Shown here: positions 26,790 through 35,318 of the stretch, piece by piece | Numbering within the stretch: position 1 is the stretch's first letter | How the letters are laid out: the number at the start of each line of letters is the position of its first letter | Notes under the pieces: model-generated | Database searches by the model: none | Told to the model about the DNA's origin: nothing | What the model saw: the letters and a program-made list of their open reading frames with translations, nothing else | Translations under genes and position numbers: made by a program | Source: Psychrobacter maritimus | Lineage (GTDB): Bacteria; Pseudomonadota; Gammaproteobacteria; Pseudomonadales; Moraxellaceae | NCBI RefSeq assembly: GCF_904846345.1 | Contig: NZ_CAJHAJ010000001.1 | Coordinates: 62,001 to 126,000, forward strand | Direction of reading: 5' to 3' | DNA length: 64,000 bases

Positions 26790-28664
26790 TTAACGCCCTT
26801 GCGCATTGGCCATATTGGTTTTATTAATCTCAACTTTGTACACCATACGTAGATAATCTAGATAATCTTGCAGCTGATCTTGACCTAAATTATCACGAAT
26901 AATGGCGGCAGTTTGTGCTCTTTGGGCATCAGATAACGGCGATTGCTGCTCTGTTTTGATGCGATCACCGACCAATAACGTCGCACCCATCTCAGTCTCG
27001 CTCGCTACTGCCACCACACCATTGGCGGCGGCTTGTTGACTAAAGGCTAAGCCGCGCTCTTTTTCAGTCAATTGCGTGGTCTGACGGTTTATCTCGCCCA
27101 ACGCTTGTAGCTTAACTGGTTGTTTGGCAATATCAGCAGGCGTCTTAATCCCAGCGGCCAGTTTCTTCGCCTCGTTTAGTGCTAGTGCCGTCGCTTTTTG
27201 TTGGCGCAATATCTGCGTAATTCTTGGCATCGCTGCTGTCAAAGATAGCGTTTTCGTTGGACGATAGTTACTTGGTTGTACCCATACCGTGCCATTACCG
27301 ACCTCAATACCTGCCGTCACTGCTTGGTCTTGAATGGTAAATTCATCAAACGCTTGCTTAATTACCGCAGGCTGCGCCAAAGCAGATTGGTTGTTTTCTT
27401 TACGATAGTCTTTGATACGTTTTAATGCGACGTTTTCTTGCTGAGCAATGTCTTCAATACTAAAGCCATCTGCTGCCAAATCGTTAATCGCCGTCACTTT
27501 ATCGGCATACATTTCCTGACGTTTATACTCTTTGGCCTTAGCCGTTAGCTCTGCACGCATGCTGTCTAGACTTGGTATTTTGCTACCATTATCTTCAGTC
27601 ACAGTAAATATCTGATAGCCAAAGCTGGTCTTTACAGGCGCGCTGACATCACCAACACTCAAGCCTTCAAGCGCTTTTTCAACCGCTGGGGCGTCATTAC
27701 CAAATACCGAGGCATTAAAGCGTCCGATATCGCCACCCGTTTCTCCTGATGGATCATCAGATTCTGTCTTAGCCAGCTTAGCAAATGACTCACCTTTAGC
27801 AAGACGGGCTTTAATCTTATCAGCGCGCGCTTTCGCATCTTTACCGGTTAGCAAGATTTGGCTAATTTTACGCTCATCAACGACAGCCAGACCTTGCTTA
27901 TAAGCTTCATACTGCTGCTGCACATCTTCTTTACTAACCTCATTAACCTCAATGGCCTGCGGGCTCAGTTGCAGGTAAGCCAAATCAACCATGGCAGCGC
28001 TTTTTAGCTTGTCTTTATTGGCATCATAGTAGGCTTGGATATCACCCTTGCTCAACTTTACTTGTTCAGCATAGTCCTGCCAATTAAAACGATGCAGCCA
28101 AATATTGCGCGACTCTAGCTGCAGGTCAATCAATTGACTAACCGCTTGCATTGGATATACCGCTGTGCCTACGATACTGGCGTTGAGCTGGTCTAAGCTT
28201 AACTGATTGCGGAACTCTGCAAACAGCTGGTCTTTGGTCATATTGCGCTGACGTAAAAAGTTTGAAAACTGATCGTTAGAAAAGTTACCTTCCGCATCTT
28301 TAAAGATTTCTTCTTGGCGCAATAAGCGATTGATGGTGTCATCAGAAACCGTCATACCAAGCTTACCCGCCTGCTGCTCTAGTAAAGTGCGATCAATCAA
28401 TCCTTTTAAGACTTGCTCGTGGAGCACATCTTCATTTAATAAACTGGCATCATCAACTTGGTCTAAAAGCTCGGTACGGCGGTTATTTACCGCAGTCTGA
28501 TACTCGGACAGTCCCACGCTTGCGTCACCTACTTGAGCGATTTGGTTGGGATCGACCCCGCCTCCAAAGTAGCTTTCGACACCCAATAGAGCGAGCGGCG
28601 ATAGGCATAAAATCAATAAAATGCGACCTGGCCAGCTTTTTAAAAAATCGCGCAATTTATCCAT
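26790..28664 (-). CDS. ppiD: Periplasmic peptidyl-prolyl isomerase PpiD
   Basis: PpiD is an inner-membrane-anchored chaperone facing the periplasm near the Sec translocon. A single N-terminal membrane helix (SWPGRILLILCLSPLALLGV) is followed by a SurA-like N-terminal chaperone region and one parvulin domain (RKISQILLTG, FAKLAKTESDDPSGETGGDIGRF, SFGYQIFTV). The 624 residues fit the family. It lies downstream of a HU gene on the same strand, as ppiD follows hupB in E. coli. A separate terminator between them (28935-28966) suggests it has its own promoter here. Confidence 0.92.
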   Translation of the reverse strand: MDKLRDFLKSWPGRILLILCLSPLALLGVESYFGGGVDPNQIAQVGDASVGLSEYQTAVNNRRTELLDQVDDASLLNEDVLHEQVLKGLIDRTLLEQQAGKLGMTVSDDTINRLLRQEEIFKDAEGNFSNDQFSNFLRQRNMTKDQLFAEFRNQLSLDQLNASIVGTAVYPMQAVSQLIDLQLESRNIWLHRFNWQDYAEQVKLSKGDIQAYYDANKDKLKSAAMVDLAYLQLSPQAIEVNEVSKEDVQQQYEAYKQGLAVVDERKISQILLTGKDAKARADKIKARLAKGESFAKLAKTESDDPSGETGGDIGRFNASVFGNDAPAVEKALEGLSVGDVSAPVKTSFGYQIFTVTEDNGSKIPSLDSMRAELTAKAKEYKRQEMYADKVTAINDLAADGFSIEDIAQQENVALKRIKDYRKENNQSALAQPAVIKQAFDEFTIQDQAVTAGIEVGNGTVWVQPSNYRPTKTLSLTAAMPRITQILRQQKATALALNEAKKLAAGIKTPADIAKQPVKLQALGEINRQTTQLTEKERGLAFSQQAAANGVVAVASETEMGATLLVGDRIKTEQQSPLSDAQRAQTAAIIRDNLGQDQLQDYLDYLRMVYKVEINKTNMANAQGR

Positions 28665-29145
28665 AGTTATCTCTGCTTTATTAACCTATATTGATGAAAG
28701 ACCATTGTAATACTATTAATAATATCAACGCTGTATAAGCAGGCAATGGTAAGAAGAAGAACGTGTGCAGTCTATCGTTGCAAAACAAGGCTTATTGACA
28801 AAGCTTACAGCAAGGTTTTTAAAACCCCTTGTTTAAACAACACATCTATCGCGCGCCCTATGATACGTGATTTTTAATGCAGACTCAAAATATTCACGCT
28901 ACTATTCACACTAATTGACACAAACTATAGCACTAAAAAAAGCACCTAATCTCTAGGTGCTTTTTTGCTACATCACTCATGACTTAAATTGTACTTTGAT
29001 TGTGCTTTAAGCCATGAGTTGCCATTATCAATTTATTACCAACAAACGCTGTTGTTATTCGTGTATCACGTCGTCAACGAGCATCTGTGTATCATAAAAT
29101 AGCTTAAATGAAATGGCGTAAATAAAGCGGCTTGTTTTAAACGGC
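28665..29145. other. HU gene-ppiD spacer
   Basis: The 480-bp spacer holds the HU gene's terminator and must hold the ppiD promoter. No gene or other repeat is apparent. Confidence 0.5.
28935..28966 (-). terminator. Terminator downstream of the HU gene
   Basis: AAAAAAGCACCTA and TAGGTGCTTTTTT form a 13-bp stem with a short loop, about 180 bp past the HU stop on the minus strand. Confidence 0.8.
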
Positions 29146-29418
29146 TTAGTTTAAACGCTCTTTCAAGTTTTTACCCGCTTTGAAGCTTGGTACTTTGCTT
29201 GCTGGAATGCTAAGCTCTTCACCAGTCTTAGGGTTACGGCCAGTACGAGCCTTACGGTCTTTTACGCTAAAAGTACCAAAACCAACCAATGAGATGCTAT
29301 CGCCAGCTTCTAGAGCTTCGCCAACACTTTCCATTACTGCATTCAAAGCTTCGCCAGCTTGAGTTTTATTTAGACCACTTTTCTCGGCGATGCTATCAAT
29401 TAATTCTGACTTATTCAT
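29146..29418 (-). CDS. hupB: HU-family nucleoid protein
   Basis: The 90-residue protein is a standard [22 protein letters not shown], then [22 protein letters not shown] with the DNA-binding arm, and [15 protein letters not shown] at the end. HU wraps DNA as a homo- or heterodimer in the nucleoid. The position upstream of ppiD matches hupB rather than hupA; ihfB in this window is a separate relative. GAAGG-like sequence lies upstream of the ATG. Confidence 0.95.
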   Translation of the reverse strand: MNKSELIDSIAEKSGLNKTQAGEALNAVMESVGEALEAGDSISLVGFGTFSVKDRKARTGRNPKTGEELSIPASKVPSFKAGKNLKERLN

Positions 29419-30058
29419 AAAATTTCCTTCAAGTTTTAGGGGGTAAAAAAACGCTCACGCCAAGTATTGTATCGCTCTCAGAGTACTTAAGCAATAAAAA
29501 CCACCTGACTGGCGTATAAACAGGTTTCGCTTTGTTAACGTCTTTATAGCAAGGCAGCATAAGGAGCGCAAGCGATTTTACATATTTTTGTGCACTCTAC
29601 TACGTATTTGACACCCAATGTTACTCAAAACTGCTGCAACTTTTTTGCAAAATCGCTATTTTAGCTTGTGTATTTGGCTTAGTTCTTGTGTCATTTGACG
29701 TAGAAAATCAGCTTAGCCAGTTAAACACTATAGCTTGCGCACAAACAATTTAGCTTGCGCATAAACAATGTCATCAAACGCTTATTAAAGCGCTTAGTAA
29801 CTGACTGCGCTGCTAAAAACCAATTTTTATCGATAAAAATAACTGCCAAGCCATACTAATACATTGTCAGTCATAAATACCAGTGTCTTTATTGACTGGC
29901 AAATTGTAAGGTAATAAATTAGCAACTGACAGAAACGGGCGTTACTTTTTATTATAAAGGCGTTACTATAAGCGCAATTCTATTGTACATTTTGGGTCGA
30001 CTTTGATCCCTGCCTGTCCTTTTGTCTTTCATTTACACCATAAAAACGGATTATCTAC
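29419..30058. other. Long divergent spacer upstream of the HU gene
   Basis: The 640-bp region holds the HU promoter and that of the next plus-strand gene. It contains a 20-bp-period duplication (TAGCTTGCGCAYAAACAAT at 29731-29749 and 29751-29769) and two GGCGTTACT copies near 29939 and 29957. No coding frame is supported. Confidence 0.5.
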
Positions 30059-30706
30059 ATGAAGCGTTCTACGTTGTCTCACTCTCTGCTTAATATCATA
30101 TTGGTGTTTATCGAGTCGGCGCTGACCCTGCTGTTACGCTTAGACCCAGAGCTCCGTAAAGCCGCTTATCCGCTTGCCAAGCAAGAGACTGTCGTCGCGC
30201 TAAGATTGTACTTACCGCATGTGGAAGTTTTTGCCACTTTTAGTACCAAAGGCGTGTTATTGGACGACCGCTTGCCTATCGGACGTACTGAGCCTGACGT
30301 TGTTATCAATGCTTATAGCATTCAAGTGATTAATGCCATCACCACCCACGACAGCGAAACCACCGAAAAGCTACAAATGCGTGGTGAGTCGGTGCAAGTA
30401 CAGTTGGTGAAGCAGTTTATTATGCAGCTGGGTCTTGGTAGTTTGATTCAAGGCGTGATTAAAAAGATTAAGGGCGGCAAAAGTAAGCCCAAGCCTACCG
30501 AGGCTGAAAAGGCCGATAAAAAAGAGAGCTATAAGCTACGTATTAAAGAGCAGCAAACTCAAATCACCACTTTGACCATCAAAAACCGTGAGCTTGAAAC
30601 CACGGTAAAAGAATTACAAAGCAAACAGCAGACCTTTATTATTACGAGCATAGTCGCTGCTGTTATCGCCATTGCCGCTATCATCGCTCTGTTTATAATG
30701 ACTTAA
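30059..30706 (+). CDS. Unrecognised protein with coiled coil and C-terminal membrane anchor
   Basis: I do not recognise this 215-residue protein with confidence. The first 130 residues (LLLRLDPELRKAAYPLAKQE, then VVINAYSIQVINAI and LQMRGESVQVQLVKQF) loosely resemble the SCP2-like fold of UbiJ-type accessory proteins, a weak comparison. A lysine-rich linker (KIKGGKSKPKPTEAEKADKK) and a predicted coiled coil (about residues 155-190) lead to a C-terminal hydrophobic helix, IITSIVAAVIAIAAIIALFIMT, so it is probably tail-anchored in the inner membrane with its bulk in the cytoplasm. A strong hairpin follows. It is monocistronic. Confidence 0.75.
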   Translation: MKRSTLSHSLLNIILVFIESALTLLLRLDPELRKAAYPLAKQETVVALRLYLPHVEVFATFSTKGVLLDDRLPIGRTEPDVVINAYSIQVINAITTHDSETTEKLQMRGESVQVQLVKQFIMQLGLGSLIQGVIKKIKGGKSKPKPTEAEKADKKESYKLRIKEQQTQITTLTIKNRELETTVKELQSKQQTFIITSIVAAVIAIAAIIALFIMT

Positions 30707-30830
30707 CTTTTAATAATCTAATTCGATAATGAATGAGCTTTACAACAATGCACGACCGCTGATCGCTTATAAATACTGATATTTCATACAAATCTTTTTT
30801 TTAAGAATATAATAGCTTCACATCGACGTA

Positions 30831-30867
30831 GCGTTTAATAATACTTAGCATTATTAAACGCCTTTTG
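30831..30867 (+). terminator. Terminator-like hairpin after the tail-anchored protein gene
   Basis: GCGTTTAATAAT (30831-30842) and ATTATTAAACGC (30850-30861) are exact 12-bp inverted arms with a seven-base loop, followed by CTTTT. Confidence 0.65.
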
Positions 30868-30995
30868 TCATATACAGGCTATTGCGCACTTTTCCTCCTC
30901 GCTACTCCTCTTTCATATTTGCCTTTAATATCTGCGTCATTGTTTTTATCAATCATGGTCATAAGTTGCACTCACCATTCAACCACACTTTAATC

Positions 30996-31025
30996 TTGAC
31001 TAAATTACTCGGGATTGATTATAAT
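30996..31025 (+). promoter_or_regulatory. Probable iscR promoter with IscR-type site
   Basis: TTGACT (30996-31001) and TATAAT (31020-31025) are near-consensus -35 and -10 hexamers 18 bp apart. The stretch from TTGACT through TACTCGGGAT resembles a type 1 IscR binding site, as at the autoregulated E. coli iscR promoter, so holo-IscR repression is expected. The site would overlap the -35 element. Confidence 0.6.
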
Positions 31026-31294
31026 GACTCTATCGTTGCACACATCGGGTAAACCATCTGCTGTTTAATAGCGACAAGACACCACTTAGTCGATAGATGA
31101 TTTCCCTTAATAGAAGTGTCAATACTATTAAGTATTAAATGCTATTAGCTATTCATAGTTAGCTGCCAATAAACCACTTATGCTTTATAAGTAATTGATG
31201 ACATAAATGATTGCAAGCGGCACACTTCTAAAAATACGACATGACTAAGATCGTTGTTAAATAAATTTATCCTTAAAAGGTTTGGAGATAATAT

Positions 31295-31807
31295 ATGCGT
31301 TTGACTACTCGAGGCAGATACGCCGTGACCGCTTTACTTGATTTGGCATTGCAAACCAGCCAACAAGAGAGCGCCGTCTCTTTATCAGACATTGCTAAGC
31401 GGCAATCGATATCTATCTCTTATCTTGAACAGTTATTTTCCAAACTGCGTAAACGTGGTTTAGTCACCAGTATTCGCGGTGCAGCAGGCGGCTATCATCT
31501 GGCCAAACCACTTGATGAGATTGATGTGATGAGCATCATTTCTGCCGTCGATGAATCTGTGGATGCAATGCAGTGCGGCGGACGCGGCGACTGTCAAAGT
31601 GGTACAATGTGCCTAACGCATGATTTGTGGTGCGCTCTATCTAATCATGTTGAACAGTACTTGAAAAATATAACATTAGCGCAATTATTAGACATGGAAC
31701 ACGTGCAGTCAGTCTCAGACCGTCAGCACCTCTCTTTTCCAAAAGAAACTTCTATGAAAGACATCAATACTATTACTCTATCGACCAGCGAGGCAAACCC
31801 AGCATGA
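31295..31807 (+). CDS. iscR: Iron-sulfur cluster regulator IscR
   Basis: IscR is an Rrf2-family winged-helix regulator that represses the isc operon when it carries a [2Fe-2S] cluster. The DNA-binding domain ([50 protein letters not shown]) and the cluster ligands [13 protein letters not shown] are intact. GGAGATAATAT precedes the ATG. Its TGA overlaps the iscS start as ATGA (31804-31807), so the two genes are probably translationally coupled; in E. coli they are separated by a spacer targeted by the small RNA RyhB. It heads the isc operon. Confidence 0.97.
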   Translation: MRLTTRGRYAVTALLDLALQTSQQESAVSLSDIAKRQSISISYLEQLFSKLRKRGLVTSIRGAAGGYHLAKPLDEIDVMSIISAVDESVDAMQCGGRGDCQSGTMCLTHDLWCALSNHVEQYLKNITLAQLLDMEHVQSVSDRQHLSFPKETSMKDINTITLSTSEANPA

Positions 31808-33030
31808 GCCAACATAACAACCTTATATACTTAGATTATGCCGCCACTACGCCAGTTGCTAAGTCAGTCGCTGCCAAGATGAGCGAATATCTGACAGTAG
31901 ACGGCATCTTTGGTAACCCAGCATCACGTTCACATGGCTATGGCTGGCAAGCGGAAGAAGCGGTAGAAACGGCTCGCGGGCAAGTGGCTGAAGCGATTAA
32001 TGCTGACCCACGCGAAATCGTCTTTACCTCGGGTGCGACAGAATCAGATAACTTAGCTATTAAAGGCGCAGCACACTTTTATCAGTCTCGTGGTAAGCAT
32101 ATTATTACCAGTAAAATTGAGCATAAAGCCGTTTTAGATACCTGCCGTGAGCTTGAGCAAGAAGGGTTTGAGATTACCTATCTTGAGCCGCAGCCAAGCA
32201 CCGGTTTGATTTTACCAGAGCAAGTGAAAGCAGCTTTACGTGACGATACGATTTTAGTATCACTGATGATAGTAAATAATGAGCTTGGTACGATTACCGA
32301 TGTTGCGGCGATTGGTGAAATCACTCGCGAAGCGGGCGTTATCTTCCACGTCGATGGTGCTCAGTCAGTTGGTAAAGTATTGGTCGATCTTGAAAAGATG
32401 AAAATTGACTTAATGAGCTTCTCAGGTCATAAAGCTTACGGTCCTAAAGGTATCGGCGCATTATTCGTCAGTCGTAAACCACGTGTTCGCCTAAAAGCGG
32501 AACAACATGGCGGTGGTCATGAGCGCGGTATGCGTTCAGGTACGTTGCCAACGCATCAAATCGTTGGTATCGGTGCCGCATTTGCTTTAGCCAATGAGCG
32601 CTATGCAGAAGACCATGCCCACGCGGCAAAGCTACGCCAAAAACTGTGGGACGGTCTACAAGATATCGAAGAGATTTATCTAAACGGTGATTTAGAAAAC
32701 AGTGTGCCAAATATTGTTAATATCAGCTTTAACTTTGTTGAAGGCGAGTCGCTCATGATGTCGCTAAAAGACTTAGCGGTATCATCAGGTTCAGCCTGTA
32801 CCTCAGCCACGCTTGAGCCATCATACGTATTGCGTGCTATTGGTCGCCCAGATGAATTGGCGCATAGCTCAATCCGCTTTAGCTTTGGTCGTTATACCAC
32901 TGAAGAAGACATTGATACAGTTATCAAGCAAATGCATGAAGCGGTTGATAAGCTACGTGCCCTATCACCACTTTGGGATATGTATCAAGAAGGCGTTGAT
33001 TTAGACTCGGTAGAATGGTCTGAGCATTAA
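31804..33030 (+). CDS. iscS: Cysteine desulfurase IscS
   Basis: IscS is the pyridoxal-phosphate enzyme that takes sulfur from cysteine for Fe-S clusters and thiolated tRNAs. The cofactor-binding lysine lies in [26 protein letters not shown] is the conserved flexible segment, and the catalytic cysteine is in [17 protein letters not shown]. At 408 residues it matches the family. It overlaps iscR by four bases and is followed by an unusually long 230-bp spacer with a perfect hairpin before iscU. Confidence 0.97.
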   Translation: MSQHNNLIYLDYAATTPVAKSVAAKMSEYLTVDGIFGNPASRSHGYGWQAEEAVETARGQVAEAINADPREIVFTSGATESDNLAIKGAAHFYQSRGKHIITSKIEHKAVLDTCRELEQEGFEITYLEPQPSTGLILPEQVKAALRDDTILVSLMIVNNELGTITDVAAIGEITREAGVIFHVDGAQSVGKVLVDLEKMKIDLMSFSGHKAYGPKGIGALFVSRKPRVRLKAEQHGGGHERGMRSGTLPTHQIVGIGAAFALANERYAEDHAHAAKLRQKLWDGLQDIEEIYLNGDLENSVPNIVNISFNFVEGESLMMSLKDLAVSSGSACTSATLEPSYVLRAIGRPDELAHSSIRFSFGRYTTEEDIDTVIKQMHEAVDKLRALSPLWDMYQEGVDLDSVEWSEH

Positions 33031-33064
33031 TATTTACCAGTAAAACTTTTAATAGTTAAAACGT

Positions 33065-33091
33065 CTAATGGTTATCAAATATAACCATTAG
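33065..33091 (+). other. Perfect hairpin between iscS and iscU
   Basis: CTAATGGTTAT and ATAACCATTAG form an 11-bp stem with a five-base loop, 35 bp after iscS. There is no T run, so it looks more like an mRNA processing or stability element than a terminator. Confidence 0.6.
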
Positions 33092-33260
33092 CTGAACCAT
33101 TAATTAGATAGTCATACATTTAGTTTTTATAAATACAGTTTTATGAACGACATGTTTGACCCCAATTATCGATGAGTAGACAACCATTTAGCGTTAGTAA
33201 GTGACTAATTCAGTTTCATCGTCTAAATGCTTACTCATCATCTAACTAGGAGAAAATCCC

Positions 33261-33671
33261 ATGGCCTATAGTGACCAAGTTATTGATCATTACGAAAACC
33301 CACGCAACGTCGGCAATCTTGACAAAAATGCCAAAAACGTTGGTACAGGTATGGTTGGTGCGCCAGCATGTGGCGATGTGATGCGTCTACAAATCCAAGT
33401 CGATGATAACGGTATCATCGAAGATGCACGCTTTAAAACCTATGGCTGCGGTTCAGCAATTGCGTCAAGCTCACTCGTCACCGAGTGGCTAAAAGGCAAA
33501 AGCTTGGATCAAGCTGGCGAGATTAAAAATATGGACATTGCTGAAGAATTGGCATTGCCACCAGTAAAAGTGCATTGCTCTGTACTTGCAGAAGACGCCA
33601 TTAAAGCCGCGATTAGCGACTATAAAGGCAAACATAGCGCTGCTGCGGTAACTGAAGAAGCAACCAGCTAA
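33261..33671 (+). CDS. iscU: Fe-S cluster scaffold IscU
   Basis: IscU is the scaffold on which IscS assembles the cluster before HscAB-assisted transfer. The three cluster cysteines appear in PACGDVM, YGCGSAIASSS and VHCSVLAEDA. The HscA-recognition motif LPPVKVHC is present. The length is 136 residues, with a slightly longer C-terminal tail than the E. coli protein. TAGGAG precedes the ATG. A 283-bp structured spacer separates it from iscA. Confidence 0.97.
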   Translation: MAYSDQVIDHYENPRNVGNLDKNAKNVGTGMVGAPACGDVMRLQIQVDDNGIIEDARFKTYGCGSAIASSSLVTEWLKGKSLDQAGEIKNMDIAEELALPPVKVHCSVLAEDAIKAAISDYKGKHSAAAVTEEATS

Positions 33672-33701
33672 TTTAGAGCGTATGCGCTTATTAATGTAAT
33701 G

Positions 33702-33790
33702 AGCGTTAGTAGCCATATTTTAGCAGCAATACTTTAATAGCAGTATTTTAGTAAAAGCCATGAGCAGTAACGTTAGAAGCTACTAACGCT
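33702..33790 (+). other. Long-range stem between iscU and iscA
   Basis: AGCGTTAGTAGC (33702-33713) and GCTACTAACGCT (33779-33790) are exact 12-bp inverted arms around a 65-base interior, which itself holds AATACT/AGTATT arms. The mRNA here would fold into a compact structure. Confidence 0.6.
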
Positions 33791-33793
33791 AAT

Positions 33794-33840
33794 AAGGTGA
33801 CAATAACGCTCATGTAATTGTCACCTTTTATTTATTTTTT
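33794..33840 (+). terminator. Terminator-like hairpin inside the isc operon
   Basis: AAGGTGACAAT (33794-33804) and ATTGTCACCTT (33817-33827) form an 11-bp stem, followed by TTATTTATTTTTT. It could end or partially attenuate the iscRSU transcript ahead of iscA-hscBA-fdx. Confidence 0.65.
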
Positions 33841-33954
33841 AACGCTTTATTGGCAATGTATTACTCGCAACGCTTTATTCGTACTAAGCTCTACACAAAA
33901 TAAGTATTTTGCGTGAATTATTATTATCGATTTTGAGAGTCAATGGGAGTTGGC

Positions 33955-34275
33955 ATGATTGAAATGACAGAACGCGCCGCTCAGCATGTTCGAGATTTTT
34001 TGGACAATCGCGGTAAAGGTGAAGGCATTCGAGTGGGTATCCGCACAGCGGGTTGCTCAGGCTTGGCTTATGTCTTAGAGTTTGTTGACACACCTGACGA
34101 AAATGACACCCGTTATGAAAGCCTTGGCGTTAATATTTTTATTGACCCTAAAAGTTTGGTCTATTTAGATGGCTTATTGATGGATTATGAAAAAGAAGGT
34201 CTTAACGAAGGCTTCAAATTCACCAACCCCAATCAAAAAGGTGAATGTGGCTGCGGTGAATCGTTTACGGTATAA
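33955..34275 (+). CDS. iscA: A-type Fe-S carrier IscA
   Basis: IscA carries iron or clusters to target proteins. The three conserved cysteines are in [16 protein letters not shown] and GECGCGESF, and [13 protein letters not shown] is the family signature. I chose ATG 33955 because GGGAG lies five bases upstream and the alignment to E. coli IscA then starts evenly; the frame also begins at 33943. The length is 106 residues. It is in the isc operon, behind a terminator-like hairpin. Confidence 0.95.
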   Translation: MIEMTERAAQHVRDFLDNRGKGEGIRVGIRTAGCSGLAYVLEFVDTPDENDTRYESLGVNIFIDPKSLVYLDGLLMDYEKEGLNEGFKFTNPNQKGECGCGESFTV

Positions 34276-34415
34276 AGACTTAAACGAGAGTGCGCTAAAC
34301 GATTGACACTCAAGCGATTAGCGCTTAAATACTGAGTTATTAGAAATCACTATTTAAAACAACCATTAAAACAGTAAAGTCCTCACAATAATAAATAGAA
34401 ATGAAGGCAGACGAT

Positions 34416-35009
34416 ATGACAGACATCACCTCAGAAGCACAGTTTGATAACTTCTTTGCCCTATTTGAACAACCTGTACAATTTGCGGTCAATCAAGAAC
34501 ATCTTGATCAGCAGCTGCGTCTGCTACAAAAACGCTATCATCCGGATAACTTATCGGTAGCAAATGATAAAGATGCGGCAGATAGCGCGCAAGCTAAGCA
34601 ACAATCAGAGCAGGCATCAGCGCTTATTAACCAAGCTTATCAAATGCTAAGTGTGCCCGATAGTCGTGCCAGCTATTTGTTAGATATCGCAGGTCAAGCC
34701 CAAAATTTGGAGCATTCTATTGCCGATTTAGACTTCTTAGAAGATGCCATGCAAATGCGTATTGACTTAGATGAGGCGATTGAAGCTAAAGAATTGGCAG
34801 CATTGCAGCAGCTACACCCGCAGATTACTGAGCGTTTAGCCAAACAGTCAGAGCGCTTTAACACCGCTTACCAAAACCAAGACTGGCAAACGGCGATTGA
34901 CGCCACGCAAAAGTTAAAATTCCTAGTCAAGTTAGATGCCGATGTGACCACAGGACTTGATGAAGTCGCGTCTGCTGAGCATTTAGACGATGATGACTTA
35001 TACGTTTAA
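34416..35009 (+). CDS. hscB: Co-chaperone HscB (Hsc20)
   Basis: HscB is the J-domain partner that delivers IscU to HscA and stimulates its ATPase. The N-terminal J domain contains the HPD tripeptide (RYHPDN) and ALINQAYQMLSVPDSRASYLL; the C-terminal helical domain binds IscU. At about 197 residues it is slightly longer than the E. coli protein (171), with an acidic end, HLDDDDLYV. I prefer ATG 34416, with AAGG eight bases upstream, over ATG 34401. It lies between iscA and hscA. Confidence 0.93.
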   Translation: MTDITSEAQFDNFFALFEQPVQFAVNQEHLDQQLRLLQKRYHPDNLSVANDKDAADSAQAKQQSEQASALINQAYQMLSVPDSRASYLLDIAGQAQNLEHSIADLDFLEDAMQMRIDLDEAIEAKELAALQQLHPQITERLAKQSERFNTAYQNQDWQTAIDATQKLKFLVKLDADVTTGLDEVASAEHLDDDDLYV

Positions 35010-35318
35010 CGTCATGCTAAGTAGCACTGTTTAACTTTACGAGTGACAAGTTTATATGAGGGTATGGTTAAAATGACTGCTGCTATCCCGTATAATTGCA
35101 GACATTAACTGCCTTTTAACTAACATTTTTACCATGGCTTTCTAAGTCCGTATGTTTTTAAACGCCTACGTTTAACTATTTTTGATTATTAATAACAATT
35201 AGATTATTAATAGCAATTAGATTATTAATAGCAGTTAATAGTACAGCGGTTAAATGATAGTCGCCCATATATTGCCTTTGTTCCATTTCACTTATTCATT
35301 TTATCTTTGAGTTTTCTT
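35010..35318. other. hscB-hscA spacer with tandem repeat
   Basis: The spacer is 309 bp, whereas hscB and hscA are nearly adjacent in E. coli. It holds three tandem 18-bp units at 35185-35238 and no supported gene. Confidence 0.6.
35185..35238 (+). repeat. 18-bp tandem repeat, three copies
   Basis: The unit ATTATTAATAGCAATTAG occurs at 35185-35202 (one change), 35203-35220 (exact) and 35221-35238 (two changes near its end). The array ends about 80 bp before hscA. Confidence 0.85.

Larger units (their letters stand above)
30707..31294. other. Spacer upstream of iscR
   Basis: The 590-bp region contains a terminator-like hairpin at 30831-30867, the probable iscR promoter at 30996-31025, and then about 260 bp of untranslated leader before iscR. 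Confidence 0.55.
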
